35,653 nt of DNA, from assembly GCA_018666555.1 (NCBI GenBank), contig JABIZD010000115.1, positions 1 through 35,653 of the forward strand. Reading direction: 5' to 3'. Shown here piece after piece: positions 8,241-16,556 of the stretch (the stretch's first letter is position 1; every line of letters begins with the position of its first letter). A program made the position numbers and the translations under genes. The notes under the pieces were generated by a model, which was not told the DNA's origin, made no database searches, and worked only from the letters and a program-made list of their open reading frames with translations. This DNA comes from Gammaproteobacteria bacterium. Its GTDB lineage: Bacteria > Pseudomonadota > Gammaproteobacteria > Pseudomonadales > Azotimanducaceae.

Positions 8241-9038
8241 ATGAATAAAATTGCATTTTTAGGTGGTGGCAATATTGCCACTGCCATCATGGGCGGACTA
8301 TTGGAAAATGGCTACACAGGCAAAGATATTTGGGTAGCAGACCCTGATGAAATTCAGCGCCAAAAACTCAACGAAATGGGAGTTGGCGTTACCAGCGATA
8401 ACGCTGAAGCCACTGCCGGCGCCGATGCTATCTTGATTTGTGTTAAACCAGGCCAGGTTAAAATGGCGGCCACCTCGATAGTTCCCCTCAAGCCAGGACA
8501 ACTGGTTATCAGCGTTGCCGCGGGGATTAACACGACTTCCCTTAGAACCTGGCTGGCGCACGCAAACCTGGTACGCTGTATGCCCAACACACCGGCTCTA
8601 ATCGGTGAAGGTATGCTGGCACTATTTGCTGAGAATGATTTATCTAAAGCTGCCCGTTCTCTGGCAACAGAGCTGATGTCGTCTGTTGGCGAAACTCGCT
8701 GGTTCGAACAAGAACATGATCTGGATACGGTTACCGCCATCTCTGGAAGTGGTCCGGCTTACTTCTTCTACCTCATGGAAACACTCATTGACGCCGCTAT
8801 GACTTTGGGCCTGGATGAGCAGTCAGCCAGACATCTGGTGTTGCAAACCGCATTGGGAACGGCGCAAATGGCGAAAATTAGTCCACATTCGCCTGCACAA
8901 CTCAGGCAGAATGTAACCTCACCCGGTGGAACAACTCAGGCAGCCTGCAAGGTTCTCACTGATCAGGGCCTTCAGTCTATAATAGAAAAAGCGGCAACAG
9001 CAGCACAACAGCGTTCCGTTGAATTAGGAAAGAGTTGA
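8241..9038 (+). CDS. proC: pyrroline-5-carboxylate reductase
   Basis: ProC reduces pyrroline-5-carboxylate to proline with NAD(P)H, the last step of proline synthesis. The 265-residue protein opens with a Rossmann loop IAFLGGGNIATAI, then ICVKPGQV, VRCMPNTPALIGEGM, TAISGSGPAYFF and the C-terminal P5CR signature with TSPGGTTQAA. A TGAGGA ribosome-binding site precedes the ATG. It is in an operon with yggS and yggT. Confidence 0.97.
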   Translation: MNKIAFLGGGNIATAIMGGLLENGYTGKDIWVADPDEIQRQKLNEMGVGVTSDNAEATAGADAILICVKPGQVKMAATSIVPLKPGQLVISVAAGINTTSLRTWLAHANLVRCMPNTPALIGEGMLALFAENDLSKAARSLATELMSSVGETRWFEQEHDLDTVTAISGSGPAYFFYLMETLIDAAMTLGLDEQSARHLVLQTALGTAQMAKISPHSPAQLRQNVTSPGGTTQAACKVLTDQGLQSIIEKAATAAQQRSVELGKS

Positions 9039-9080
9039 AGCCGATTCTTTTAGGCATGCTCAATCGAAAGGATTAAAACC

Positions 9081-9677
9081 ATGACAGACAATTGGACAGG
9101 AGCCGGTATTTTTATAGTACAAACGTTTTTTGGCCTATATGTTCTTTTTTTAGTGATTCGCTTTCTTATGCAAGCCAGTCGAGCAGACTACTACAACCCA
9201 ATCTGCCAGAGTATTGTGCGACTAACAGATCCGGCTATAAAACCTTTTCGATTGTTTTTTCCTCCTATAGGTGTACTCGATACGGCAACTTTAGCTAGCG
9301 CAATCCTAGTCCAATCCCTGGCCATTTGCCTGATCATGGCGATCGCCGGCAATTCATTATTTAATTTTATCTATCTCGCCTGGGCCGTCGTTGGCATTCT
9401 TTCCGATATTCTCAATATTTATTTTTTCTCCCTGTTGATTCTGGTAATCGCAAGCTGGATTGCGCCCTACTCCAGTCACCCCATTATCCTGCTGGTCCAA
9501 CAAATTACTGATCCGCTATGCAAGCCAGCTCGTAAACTTGTCCCCTCCATGGGTGGCCTGGATTTTTCCCTTATTTTGGTTTTTGTGGTCGTCAATCTAC
9601 TTGATAACTTCCTGTTAGTCCGGCCCCTGGCAGTATTTTTTGGGGTTCCGAACGGACTCATTTCAGGACTGTACTAA
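9081..9677 (+). CDS. yggT: YggT family integral membrane protein
   Basis: The 198-residue protein contains two copies of the YGGT domain (roughly residues 8-90 and 105-190), each with hydrophobic helices around a polar YNP/DP-type loop (RADYYNP, TDPAIKPFR; TDPLCKPARK). Four or more membrane segments are evident. The family occurs beside proC and yggS in many bacteria; a role in osmotic stress or division has been suggested, but the function is not established. An AAAGGA ribosome-binding site lies about 11 bases before the ATG. Confidence 0.93.
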   Translation: MTDNWTGAGIFIVQTFFGLYVLFLVIRFLMQASRADYYNPICQSIVRLTDPAIKPFRLFFPPIGVLDTATLASAILVQSLAICLIMAIAGNSLFNFIYLAWAVVGILSDILNIYFFSLLILVIASWIAPYSSHPIILLVQQITDPLCKPARKLVPSMGGLDFSLILVFVVVNLLDNFLLVRPLAVFFGVPNGLISGLY

Positions 9678-9678
9678 A

Positions 9679-10104
9679 TTGCCTAAGTTATTTAGATGGC
9701 TGCTAACCTGCACTTTGTTATTGCTGTTTCACTGGCCTGTATCGGCCGAGCAACGAGTCATACGTGGGCCTTACGAGATTCACTACACCGCTATTTCGTC
9801 GACCCTGATTCCAGCAAGCGTTGCAGCAAAACATGGTCTGGTGCGTTCCGGAAACAGAATCATTACCAATATTGCCATTCGTACCCAGGATATATCCGTT
9901 GCTGCGACTATAACGGGCACTGCTGAAAATATCCTCAACCAACTGCACCCCCTGGACTTCCTTGAAGTTATCGAGCAGGACACCATTTATTACCTAGCAG
10001 AACAAATTATTAACGAAAAAGACCTCATTCGATACAATATCCAAATTCACCCAGTGGGCAGTGAGGAAACCTATGAACTCGCGTTCCAACGACAATACTT
10101 CTAA
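9679..10104 (+). CDS. DUF4426-type secreted protein (TTG start)
   Basis: A 141-residue protein is read from TTG 9679, two bases after the yggT stop. This start gives a clean signal peptide: a basic MPKLFRW, a leucine-rich core, and a VSA-EQ cleavage site at about residues 23-24. A longer in-frame version would begin inside yggT and spoil it. The mature part is a compact beta-rich domain resembling the DUF4426 protein found at the same place in Pseudomonas (between the yggT/met genes and rdgB). Function is unknown; it is probably periplasmic. The last 32 bases overlap rdgB. Confidence 0.8.
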   Translation: MPKLFRWLLTCTLLLLFHWPVSAEQRVIRGPYEIHYTAISSTLIPASVAAKHGLVRSGNRIITNIAIRTQDISVAATITGTAENILNQLHPLDFLEVIEQDTIYYLAEQIINEKDLIRYNIQIHPVGSEETYELAFQRQYF

Positions 10105-10696
10105 TTACAGCTTCAGTGAGCTGGTCATAGCCAGTAGCAATTCCCATAAACTAGCCGAACTACGAATGCTATTGCCGGATGAAATCAGGCTACATGATCA
10201 ATCCGAATTTGATTTGCAGACACCCGAAGAAACCGGCTTAACCTTTTTAGAAAATGCCCTCTTAAAGGCCCGCTTCGCTTCTCGGGCAACAGGGCTGGCC
10301 GCGCTCGCCGATGACTCCGGCCTTGCGGTGGCTTGCCTTAACGGCGCGCCCGGCATCTACTCATCACGATACGCGGGTGAGAAAGCAAGTGACCTGGAAA
10401 ACTGCGACAAACTACTCGAGCGAATGAGTCTGGAGAAGCACCGCCACGCCCACTTCCACTGCAGTATTGTTATTGTCCGGCACTGGCAAGACCCTGACCC
10501 AATCATTGCCCAAGGTAGATGGCATGGTGAAATCACCACTCAAAAGCAGGGTTCAAATGGCTTTGGTTATGATCCCCTGTTCCTGCCAGACCAGCTTAGC
10601 CAGACAGCGGCTCAATTGGATGCCGTAACAAAAGCTGACTTAAGTCATCGCGGACGAGCCCTAACCCAACTCAAGGCCTGGCTAGTCAATGAGTAA
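10073..10696 (+). CDS. rdgB: XTP/dITP diphosphatase (RdgB/HAM1)
   Basis: RdgB removes non-canonical purine nucleotides by hydrolysing ITP, dITP and XTP to monophosphates. The 207-residue protein has VIASSNSHKLAEL, TFLENALLKARFAS, ALADDSGLAV with catalytic acidic residues, GSNGFGYDPLFLP and the C-terminal SHRGRAL. ATG 10073 is preferred over the upstream in-frame GTG 10061 because GAGGA sits 6 bases before the ATG. The first 20 residues before LVIASS are longer and more polar than in E. coli. It overlaps the DUF4426 gene by 32 bases and hemW by 8. Confidence 0.96.
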   Translation: MNSRSNDNTSNYSFSELVIASSNSHKLAELRMLLPDEIRLHDQSEFDLQTPEETGLTFLENALLKARFASRATGLAALADDSGLAVACLNGAPGIYSSRYAGEKASDLENCDKLLERMSLEKHRHAHFHCSIVIVRHWQDPDPIIAQGRWHGEITTQKQGSNGFGYDPLFLPDQLSQTAAQLDAVTKADLSHRGRALTQLKAWLVNE

Positions 10697-11882
10697 ATTA
10701 TCAGCACAACCGCTCTCGTTGGCTAAAACAGATACTATTGCCCTGTACATACACATCCCCTGGTGCATCAAAAAATGTCCCTATTGTGATTTCAATTCCC
10801 ATGCCATAAAACAGCCCGTTCAGCCCCTCTCCACTCACCTCGACCCAGAACTCGAATCTGCCTATATCAAGCGATTACTCTCTGATTTGAAAAACGAGGT
10901 TCGTGAACTTGAAACACCACGCAGGCTATCGAGTATTTTCATTGGCGGTGGAACACCAAGTCTGTTATCCGAAACCGCAATCAAGCGGTTGTTTACCGGA
11001 ATTAATCAGTTTCTTCCTCTTCAGGCAGATACCGAATGTACGGTAGAAGCAAACCCTGGAAGCAGTGATATCAACTGTTTCAAAGCATTTCGTGAAGCGG
11101 GTGTGAATCGGCTAAGTCTTGGCATACAGAGTTTTTCTGATGCGGCACTTAAAAAACTTGGTCGAGTTCACAATAAGGCTGCAGCATACAGGGCATTTGA
11201 GGCTGCTCGTGCAGCTGAGTTTGAAAATATAAACCTCGACCTGATGCACGGTCTCCCGGGGCAAACGATCGAGGCTGCCATGAGTGATCTCGACCAGGCC
11301 ATCGCGCTCAACAGCGAACACCTTTCCTGGTACCAATTAACCATCGAACCAAACACCTTGTTTTATACCCATAGGCCTGACCTGCCGGCAGAGCAGACCC
11401 TGTGGAACATCTACCGGACAGGACTCGAATATCTACAAAAAGCTGGTTTCAAACGCTATGAAATCTCTGCCTTTAAAAGGCCCGGGAAAGCATGCAGGCA
11501 CAATCTGAACTACTGGAATTTCGGTGATTACATCGGGATCGGTGCAGGTGCTCATGGCAAGATCAGCTTTCAAACACCCCAGCCAGGTATCCACAGAACG
11601 CTGAAAACCCGTGTGCCGAATGATTATCTAAACACCCCCAAGCGCATTGTTAACCTCATACAAGAAGAAGATCTACTACTCGAATATCTGATGAATGCAT
11701 TGCGTCTGGTAGAAGGTTTCACGCTCTCCAGTTTTTCGGAGTCAACCGGCCTTTCGCAAAACCAATTACAACCATTCCTGAACAGCAGTAAATCCAGGGG
11801 GCTTATCCAATTCGATCAAAACCACGTCAAACCCACCCCTCTCGGTCTTCGCTATCTTGATGACCTGTTGTTAATGATTTGA
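10689..11882 (+). CDS. hemW: radical SAM heme chaperone HemW
   Basis: HemW is a radical-SAM family protein that binds haem and is thought to deliver it to respiratory enzymes; it was formerly annotated as an oxygen-independent coproporphyrinogen oxidase. The 397-residue sequence has the HemW-type cluster motif PWCIKKCPYCDF (Cys-x3-Cys-x2-Cys), IFIGGGTPSLLS, TVEANPGS, RLSLGIQSF and NLDLMHGLPGQT. The HemW C-terminal domain follows with GIGAGAHGK. The rdgB-hemW overlap (8 bases) is conserved in Gammaproteobacteria. It ends the plus-strand run and converges on trmB. Confidence 0.96.
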   Translation: MSKLSAQPLSLAKTDTIALYIHIPWCIKKCPYCDFNSHAIKQPVQPLSTHLDPELESAYIKRLLSDLKNEVRELETPRRLSSIFIGGGTPSLLSETAIKRLFTGINQFLPLQADTECTVEANPGSSDINCFKAFREAGVNRLSLGIQSFSDAALKKLGRVHNKAAAYRAFEAARAAEFENINLDLMHGLPGQTIEAAMSDLDQAIALNSEHLSWYQLTIEPNTLFYTHRPDLPAEQTLWNIYRTGLEYLQKAGFKRYEISAFKRPGKACRHNLNYWNFGDYIGIGAGAHGKISFQTPQPGIHRTLKTRVPNDYLNTPKRIVNLIQEEDLLLEYLMNALRLVEGFTLSSFSESTGLSQNQLQPFLNSSKSRGLIQFDQNHVKPTPLGLRYLDDLLLMI

Positions 11883-11958
11883 GTTCGGACTCGTCCACCG
11901 CCTCCTACTCTAGGTCCGTACTCTCAAGCACTAAATCAAGCTCGGCCCCAGCAGAAGG

Positions 11959-12612
11959 TCACGAGTCCATTTTGGTTAACGAGATGTCGGTAACTTTGTG
12001 CCCCAGTGAAAGACCCCGGCGTTCGTATTTGGTCTCTGGTCTGGATGGAATTAAGCAACGCTGGAACCGCTTATCCAATTGAAACAGCTGATCCATCTGG
12101 TCCGCATACGGCTGCCAATCCGTAGCAACATGAAAGATACCTTTGGGTAGCAGCGCGCGATGAACCAGGTCCATAAAATAATCTGAGATTAAGCGTCGTT
12201 TATGATGTTTTTTCTTGTGCCAGGGATCTGGGAAAAAAACCTGTATCCGATCAAAAACTGAAGCAGAGCTTTTTTCCAACACCTCGACAGCATCACATTT
12301 GATCACTTTCAAATTTGTGACCTCAGCCCTTTTTGCTTCGTTAATCAAATGGCCAATACCGGCCTCATGCACTTCCAGACCCAGAAAATTTCTATTCGGG
12401 GAGATTAACAACATTTCAAGCAGTGAATCGCCCATGCCAAAGCCGATTTCAAGGGTGAGTGGCTGGTTATTGGGGAACTGATGTGAAACCAGAGCAAGCT
12501 TCTCTAACGGCAACGCAAATTCTGTCAGGTACTGCTGTAATGCGTTACTCTGGGCTGGAGATATTCTGCCTTTGCGCGTCACAAAACTGCGAATCGTCCT
12601 TTTACCCGTCAC
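11959..12612 (-). CDS. trmB: tRNA (guanine46-N7)-methyltransferase (GTG start)
   Basis: TrmB forms m7G46 in tRNA variable loops with S-adenosylmethionine. The 217-residue protein has the N-terminal RTIRSFV and RKGRIS, the SAM-binding LEIGFGMGDSL, FLGLEVHEAGIG, and the diagnostic FPDPWHKKKHHKRRL. The start is GTG at 12612, with AAGGA about 7 bases upstream; no ATG is available at the right place. It follows the DUF423 gene by 22 bases, last in the ftsY-ftsE-ftsX-rpoH-DUF423-trmB series. Confidence 0.96.
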   Translation of the reverse strand: MTGKRTIRSFVTRKGRISPAQSNALQQYLTEFALPLEKLALVSHQFPNNQPLTLEIGFGMGDSLLEMLLISPNRNFLGLEVHEAGIGHLINEAKRAEVTNLKVIKCDAVEVLEKSSASVFDRIQVFFPDPWHKKKHHKRRLISDYFMDLVHRALLPKGIFHVATDWQPYADQMDQLFQLDKRFQRCLIPSRPETKYERRGLSLGHKVTDISLTKMDS

Positions 12613-12634
12613 GCGTCTTCCTTACCTGGTCGAA

Positions 12635-13009
12635 TCAACCTAACTCGAACCAGAGACCATAGGCCAAGGCGAGCCAGCCAACGATTAAACATAGCCCGCC
12701 AACAGGAGTGATGGGACCGAGCCATTTGATCTGCAGCAATGCCAGACCGTACAGGCTTCCCGAAAACAACAGGATACCGGCTAGAAAACTCAATGCAGCC
12801 ACGTTAAAGGACGTTTTCTGACCTAACTGAAGCATAACCAGACCGACCCCGAACAGCGCCAGGGAGTGAATCATCTGGTATTGCACACCTGTTTCAAAGG
12901 CATTGAAAAGCGTATCTGGTAATTTGCCACGCAGACCATGTGCTGAGAAAGCGCCTAATACCACACTGAGTCCGGCACTAAGAGCTGCAAAGGTTAAAAT
13001 CCAGCGCAT
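12635..13009 (-). CDS. DUF423 (YgdD-type) small membrane protein
   Basis: The 124-residue protein has four hydrophobic segments (about residues 3-22, 45-65, 70-90 and 98-120), with the family landmarks GAFSAHGL near residue 20 and YQMIHSLALFGVG near 47. These match the DUF423/YgdD family of small inner-membrane proteins, whose function is unknown. It begins 9 bases after the rpoH stop and is therefore probably expressed with rpoH. An AGGA lies about 11 bases before the ATG. Confidence 0.9.
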   Translation of the reverse strand: MRWILTFAALSAGLSVVLGAFSAHGLRGKLPDTLFNAFETGVQYQMIHSLALFGVGLVMLQLGQKTSFNVAALSFLAGILLFSGSLYGLALLQIKWLGPITPVGGLCLIVGWLALAYGLWFELG

Positions 13010-13018
13010 GTGTGGTCG

Positions 13019-13873
13019 TTATCCTGTCTGCACACCAAGGCGCAATTTCTTAAGCGCATTTTGCTCGAGCTGACGTACCCTCTCAGCTGATATGCCATAT
13101 TGACCGGCCAATTCATGCAGGGTTGCTTTTGGCTCTTGCAACCATCGCTGGGAGAGAATATCAAAAGCTCTGGGGTCGAGATGACTGAACGCATCGCGTA
13201 ACCTATTTTGTTCATCAGTCCGACTGTCCAGCCTTTCCAAAATCTCTGCCGGATCATCATCATGATAACTCAGGTATTGTTCGGGGGCAGCAATAAGGTC
13301 TTCATCTTCCTTCATGGGTAAATCAAAGCACTGATCCTGAGATGCCAATCTACCTTCCATCTGCCTGACCACTTCTGGTTTAACACCCAGTGCACTGGCT
13401 ACCTGCTCTACTTCCTGATTACCCATCCAACCCAGGCGCTTCTTGGCACTTCTAAGGTTGAAAAACAATTTGCGTTGCGCCTTGGTTGTTGCAAGCCGAA
13501 CTATTCGCCAATTGCGAAGAATGAACTCGTGCATTTCAGCTTTAATCCAATGCACTGCAAACGAAACCAAACGCACCTGAAACTCGGGGTTAAAACGCTT
13601 TACCGCCTTCATCAGACCAACATTACCTTCTTGAATCAGGTCCGCCTCAGATAACCCATAGCCGGAATAGGAACGCGCAACAAAAACAACAAACCGCAAA
13701 TGAGCCATGACCAACTGCCGGGCCGCATCCACATCAGAATCCTCATAAAGGCGCAGGCCAAGCGAACGCTCTTCTTCGGCAGATAACACAGGAATAGCAT
13801 TGACTGCCCGAATATAAGCATCTAGGTTTGCGCCTGGCGCGCTGATTTCATAGGGTAACAGTTGACTTGCCAT
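13019..13873 (-). CDS. rpoH: RNA polymerase sigma-32 (heat shock)
   Basis: RpoH directs RNA polymerase to heat-shock promoters. The ATG at 13873 gives 284 residues, the E. coli length. An in-frame TTG three codons earlier is rejected because GGAGG (13883-13887) would be only one base away, whereas it is 9 bases from the ATG. Region 2 is clear (ADLIQEGNVGLMKAVKRF and VHWIKAEMHEFILRN), followed by the RpoH-box segment QRKLFFNLR and the region 4.2 helix-turn-helix ISAERVRQLEQNALKKLR. It follows ftsX by 71 bases; that gap holds a CIRCE operator. A short hairpin may also mask the ribosome-binding site. Confidence 0.98.
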   Translation of the reverse strand: MASQLLPYEISAPGANLDAYIRAVNAIPVLSAEEERSLGLRLYEDSDVDAARQLVMAHLRFVVFVARSYSGYGLSEADLIQEGNVGLMKAVKRFNPEFQVRLVSFAVHWIKAEMHEFILRNWRIVRLATTKAQRKLFFNLRSAKKRLGWMGNQEVEQVASALGVKPEVVRQMEGRLASQDQCFDLPMKEDEDLIAAPEQYLSYHDDDPAEILERLDSRTDEQNRLRDAFSHLDPRAFDILSQRWLQEPKATLHELAGQYGISAERVRQLEQNALKKLRLGVQTG

Positions 13874-13898
13874 AGGTCCCAACCTCCAAGGGCTGCCA

Positions 13899-13928
13899 AG
13901 TTTAGCACTCTTGCGATCTGACTGCTAA
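13899..13928 (-). promoter_or_regulatory. candidate rpoH promoter overlapping CIRCE
   Basis: Reading on the minus strand, TTAGCA (13928-13923) and TAAACT (13904-13899) are separated by 18 bases. Each is a 4/6 match to the sigma-70 hexamers. Both hexamers overlap the arms of the CIRCE palindrome, as expected for an operator that blocks polymerase binding. The match is modest, and read-through from ftsYEX is also possible. Confidence 0.35.
13902..13928 (-). promoter_or_regulatory. CIRCE operator (HrcA site) upstream of rpoH
   Basis: The arms TTAGCACTC (13902-13910) and GACTGCTAA (13920-13928) flank exactly 9 bases. The CIRCE consensus is TTAGCACTC, 9 bases, GAGTGCTAA, so 17 of 18 arm bases agree, with one G-to-C change in the second arm. 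Such a match is very unlikely by chance. The element lies 29 bases upstream of the rpoH ATG, in the gap after ftsX. HrcA, the cognate repressor, is not encoded in the window. The implied logic is HrcA repression of sigma-32 synthesis. Confidence 0.88.
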
Positions 13929-13944
13929 TCCTTGAAGGCACTAT

Positions 13945-14910
13945 TCATTTAGGTTGGATTCGACTCAAATGTCGGCCAACTGAGAAAACAGAAGCCAGTA
14001 CACCTAACAAACTACCGCCCAGCAGCACCAGGGCGGTTTCTTCAATTCCCAAAAACTGCAATGCAAAATCGTTCCGGTAAGACTGTGCAAGTCGCTCGAT
14101 AGGGCCCGAAAGATAGCCGATGCTTGTCTGCACAACCAACCAGGCACCTACAGCCCCACCCAACCCCAGCCAGAACCCAAGATACAAAAAAGGTCGACGA
14201 ACAAAACTATCTGTTCCTCCAACCAATTTAACCACCTCGATTTCACTGCGTCGGTTTTCGATAGTGAGACGGATAGTATTACCAATAATCAGCAATACAC
14301 CGACAGCTAGAACAATGCCAATACTTAAAGTCAGGCGTTCGGCTAGTTCAAGCATAGTAAAAAGTCTGAGCATCCACTCAGCATCATAAACCACTTCTTC
14401 AACCAGCTCTTCCTGCTGCAGGGAGGCCAAAAGAAGCTGAATATCACCACCAGCGGTCGAAAGCGGCGTGATTTCAATCAAAGCCGGCAAGGGATTATCG
14501 GGCAGCGAATTAAGTATATCGCCAAAACCACTATGTCGTTCGAAATCCAGTAAAGCCTGCTGCTTGGTAATTAAAGTAGCTGAACTAATATCAGCCCGTG
14601 CGGCGATGCGCGACGTCATATTACCAGCAACATCCTCCGCTACATCCCGGTCCAGGTACAAACTGATTCTCGGGCTACCATCCCAGTCTTGCCGCAGGGT
14701 CCCCGCATAATTAAGTAAAAGATACAGAATAATTGGCAATGCCAGCGCGATCGCAACCACCATCCAGGTAGTAATAGCCGCTAATGGGGTATCAAACAGT
14801 CTCAATAACGCATCTTTAAATACAAAACGATGGTGACGGCCCCAGGCGGCTAACCTGTCGGATAGCCCCTGCCGACTCAGACTGGCGCCGGAAGCAGTTA
14901 GATTGGCCAC
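13945..14910 (-). CDS. ftsX: cell division protein FtsX (GTG start)
   Basis: FtsX is the membrane partner of FtsE; together they sit at the septum and activate periplasmic amidase regulators. The 321-residue protein has a cytoplasmic N-terminus, a first membrane helix at about residues 43-70, a periplasmic domain, and three more helices at about 192-213, 240-265 and 285-310, the FtsX topology. NTIRLTIENRRSEIEVVKLVGGTDSFVRRPFLY is the conserved cytoplasmic loop (about 208-240). The GTG at 14910 has GAGGG 7 bases upstream. It overlaps ftsE by 13 bases, indicating coupling. Confidence 0.96.
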   Translation of the reverse strand: MANLTASGASLSRQGLSDRLAAWGRHHRFVFKDALLRLFDTPLAAITTWMVVAIALALPIILYLLLNYAGTLRQDWDGSPRISLYLDRDVAEDVAGNMTSRIAARADISSATLITKQQALLDFERHSGFGDILNSLPDNPLPALIEITPLSTAGGDIQLLLASLQQEELVEEVVYDAEWMLRLFTMLELAERLTLSIGIVLAVGVLLIIGNTIRLTIENRRSEIEVVKLVGGTDSFVRRPFLYLGFWLGLGGAVGAWLVVQTSIGYLSGPIERLAQSYRNDFALQFLGIEETALVLLGGSLLGVLASVFSVGRHLSRIQPK

Positions 14911-15566
14911 TTTGAATCCCTCAACCGACCCTGATTTAGATCGATCCTTCTGTTGCCAATCCGTTCAACCAGCGATATGTCATGAGTTGCAATGACAACC
15001 GTGACCCCTACCTGGTTAAATTGCAGGAAAAGATCCATGATATCTTTACTCAGCTCCGGATCGAGATTACCGGTGGGCTCATCAGCTAGCAATAAAGGCG
15101 GCCGATTAACCACCGCTCTGGCTATCCCCACCCGCTGCTGTTCACCACCAGATAATGTAATAGGGAAATGATTCTCCCTATCTGCCAAACCGACCTTTGA
15201 TAAAGCCGCCCTGACCCTACCGCGAATTTCGCTGGGTCTATGCCCGCCAATTTCCAGTGGGAGTGCGACATTGGCATAGACATTACGATCAAATAAAAGC
15301 TGGTGGTTCTGGAACACAACACCCACCTGCCTTCTTAAATAGGCAACTCGGGAATTAGAGATTCTATTAACATTCTCGCCGTTAAACAGAATCTGCCCAT
15401 TGGTCGGCCGCTCCATGGCAATGATTAATTTCATTAACGTGCTTTTACCAGCCCCAGAATGCCCAGTAAGAAAAGCGAATTCGCCTGCCTCCATGTTAAA
15501 AGAAACCCCAGACAACGCCTCCTTACCAGAGGGGTACCGTTTACTCACCTGGTCAAAGGTAAGCAT
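14898..15566 (-). CDS. ftsE: cell division ATP-binding protein FtsE
   Basis: FtsE is the ABC ATPase of the FtsEX complex. The 222-residue protein contains Walker A GHSGAGKS (about 35-42), the Q-loop region [11 protein letters not shown], the ABC signature [14 protein letters not shown], Walker [13 protein letters not shown] and the switch His in IATHD. Length matches E. coli FtsE. It starts 2 bases after the ftsY stop and overlaps ftsX, giving the classical ftsY-ftsE-ftsX operon followed by rpoH. Confidence 0.98.
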   Translation of the reverse strand: MLTFDQVSKRYPSGKEALSGVSFNMEAGEFAFLTGHSGAGKSTLMKLIIAMERPTNGQILFNGENVNRISNSRVAYLRRQVGVVFQNHQLLFDRNVYANVALPLEIGGHRPSEIRGRVRAALSKVGLADRENHFPITLSGGEQQRVGIARAVVNRPPLLLADEPTGNLDPELSKDIMDLFLQFNQVGVTVVIATHDISLVERIGNRRIDLNQGRLRDSKWPI

Positions 15567-15568
15567 GA

Positions 15569-16525
15569 TTAATCATTGTCCAGGATTGCATCAACGAACA
15601 ATTCAGCTGAAAAAGGACGAAGATCATCGATCTGTTCGCCTATCCCAACGAAATGAATAGGAAGTTGCAGTTGTCGGGCCAGCGCAAACAAGATACCTCC
15701 TTTGGCGGTCCCATCTAGTTTTGTCAAAATAATTCCCGTCACCTTCACCGCTTTCAGAAATTCTTTAGCCTGCGAAATTGCATTTTGGCCGGTCCCCGCA
15801 TCAATTACCAACAATACAGCTTGTGGCGCCTCGGCATCCTGTCTTTTTAATACCCGTTCAATTTTTGCCAGTTCATCCATCAGGTTTTTCTTGTTCTGCA
15901 ATCGCCCGGCGGTATCGGCTATCAACACGTCTGTACCCCTGGATTTGGCAGCAGTCATACTATCAAAAATGACGGAAGCACTATCGGCTCCGGTGTGCTG
16001 GGCAATCACTTCAATCTGATTCCTATCACCCCATACCTGCAATTGCTCAACTGCTGCGGCGCGAAAAGTATCTCCAGCTGCCAGCAGTACTTTCCGCCCT
16101 GAGGATTTATAGTAGTGCGCCAGCTTACCGGAGGTCGTGGTCTTGCCCGAGCCATTGACGCCCACCATTAGCACAACGGCGGGTTCTGCGTCAGCGGGTA
16201 AATCGAGGGGTTCAGCGACCGGCTCAAGAATATTAATCAACAGCTCTCGCAAAACTTCGCGCAATGCCATTGCGTCCGTTAGAGCTTTACGACTGACCCG
16301 GTCAGTTAAATCGTCAATAATCTCGTTAGTGACTTCAACGCCAAAATCCCCTGTTATGAGTAGCGTTTCGATCTCTTCCAGCAGTTCAGCATCAATCGTT
16401 TTTGCGCCTAAAAACAATCGCCCCAGGTTCTTGGTCAGACCGGTTCGTGTTTTTGAAAGACCTCGCTTGAATCTGGCCAGCAATCCCGGCTTGCCATCAT
16501 CGGTTGTATCTGCAACATTGCTCAT
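15569..16525 (-). CDS. ftsY: signal recognition particle receptor FtsY
   Basis: FtsY is the SRP receptor GTPase that docks ribosomes translating membrane proteins. The start is ATG 16525 (MSNVADTTDD); the open frame continues upstream to 16684, but that part lies opposite rsmD and does not look like FtsY. The 318-residue protein has the amphipathic membrane-targeting stretch GLLARFKRGLSKTR, an N domain, the G1 loop GVNGSGKTTT (about 122-131), the insertion-box DTFRAAAVEQL, G3 DTAGR and G4 TKLDGTAKGG. It lacks the long acidic A domain of E. coli FtsY (497 residues), so this is a compact NG-type receptor. It is divergent from rsmD, the conserved neighbour. Confidence 0.97.
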   Translation of the reverse strand: MSNVADTTDDGKPGLLARFKRGLSKTRTGLTKNLGRLFLGAKTIDAELLEEIETLLITGDFGVEVTNEIIDDLTDRVSRKALTDAMALREVLRELLINILEPVAEPLDLPADAEPAVVLMVGVNGSGKTTTSGKLAHYYKSSGRKVLLAAGDTFRAAAVEQLQVWGDRNQIEVIAQHTGADSASVIFDSMTAAKSRGTDVLIADTAGRLQNKKNLMDELAKIERVLKRQDAEAPQAVLLVIDAGTGQNAISQAKEFLKAVKVTGIILTKLDGTAKGGILFALARQLQLPIHFVGIGEQIDDLRPFSAELFVDAILDND

Positions 16526-16556
16526 TAAAATTTCCCATGTGTAGGCAACTAAAACT

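Noticed and set aside
11887-11968. 8-bp inverted repeat GGACTCGT / ACGAGTCC between hemW and trmB
   Set aside because: Arms are 66 bases apart with no T-run, so it is unlikely to be a terminator; probably chance.
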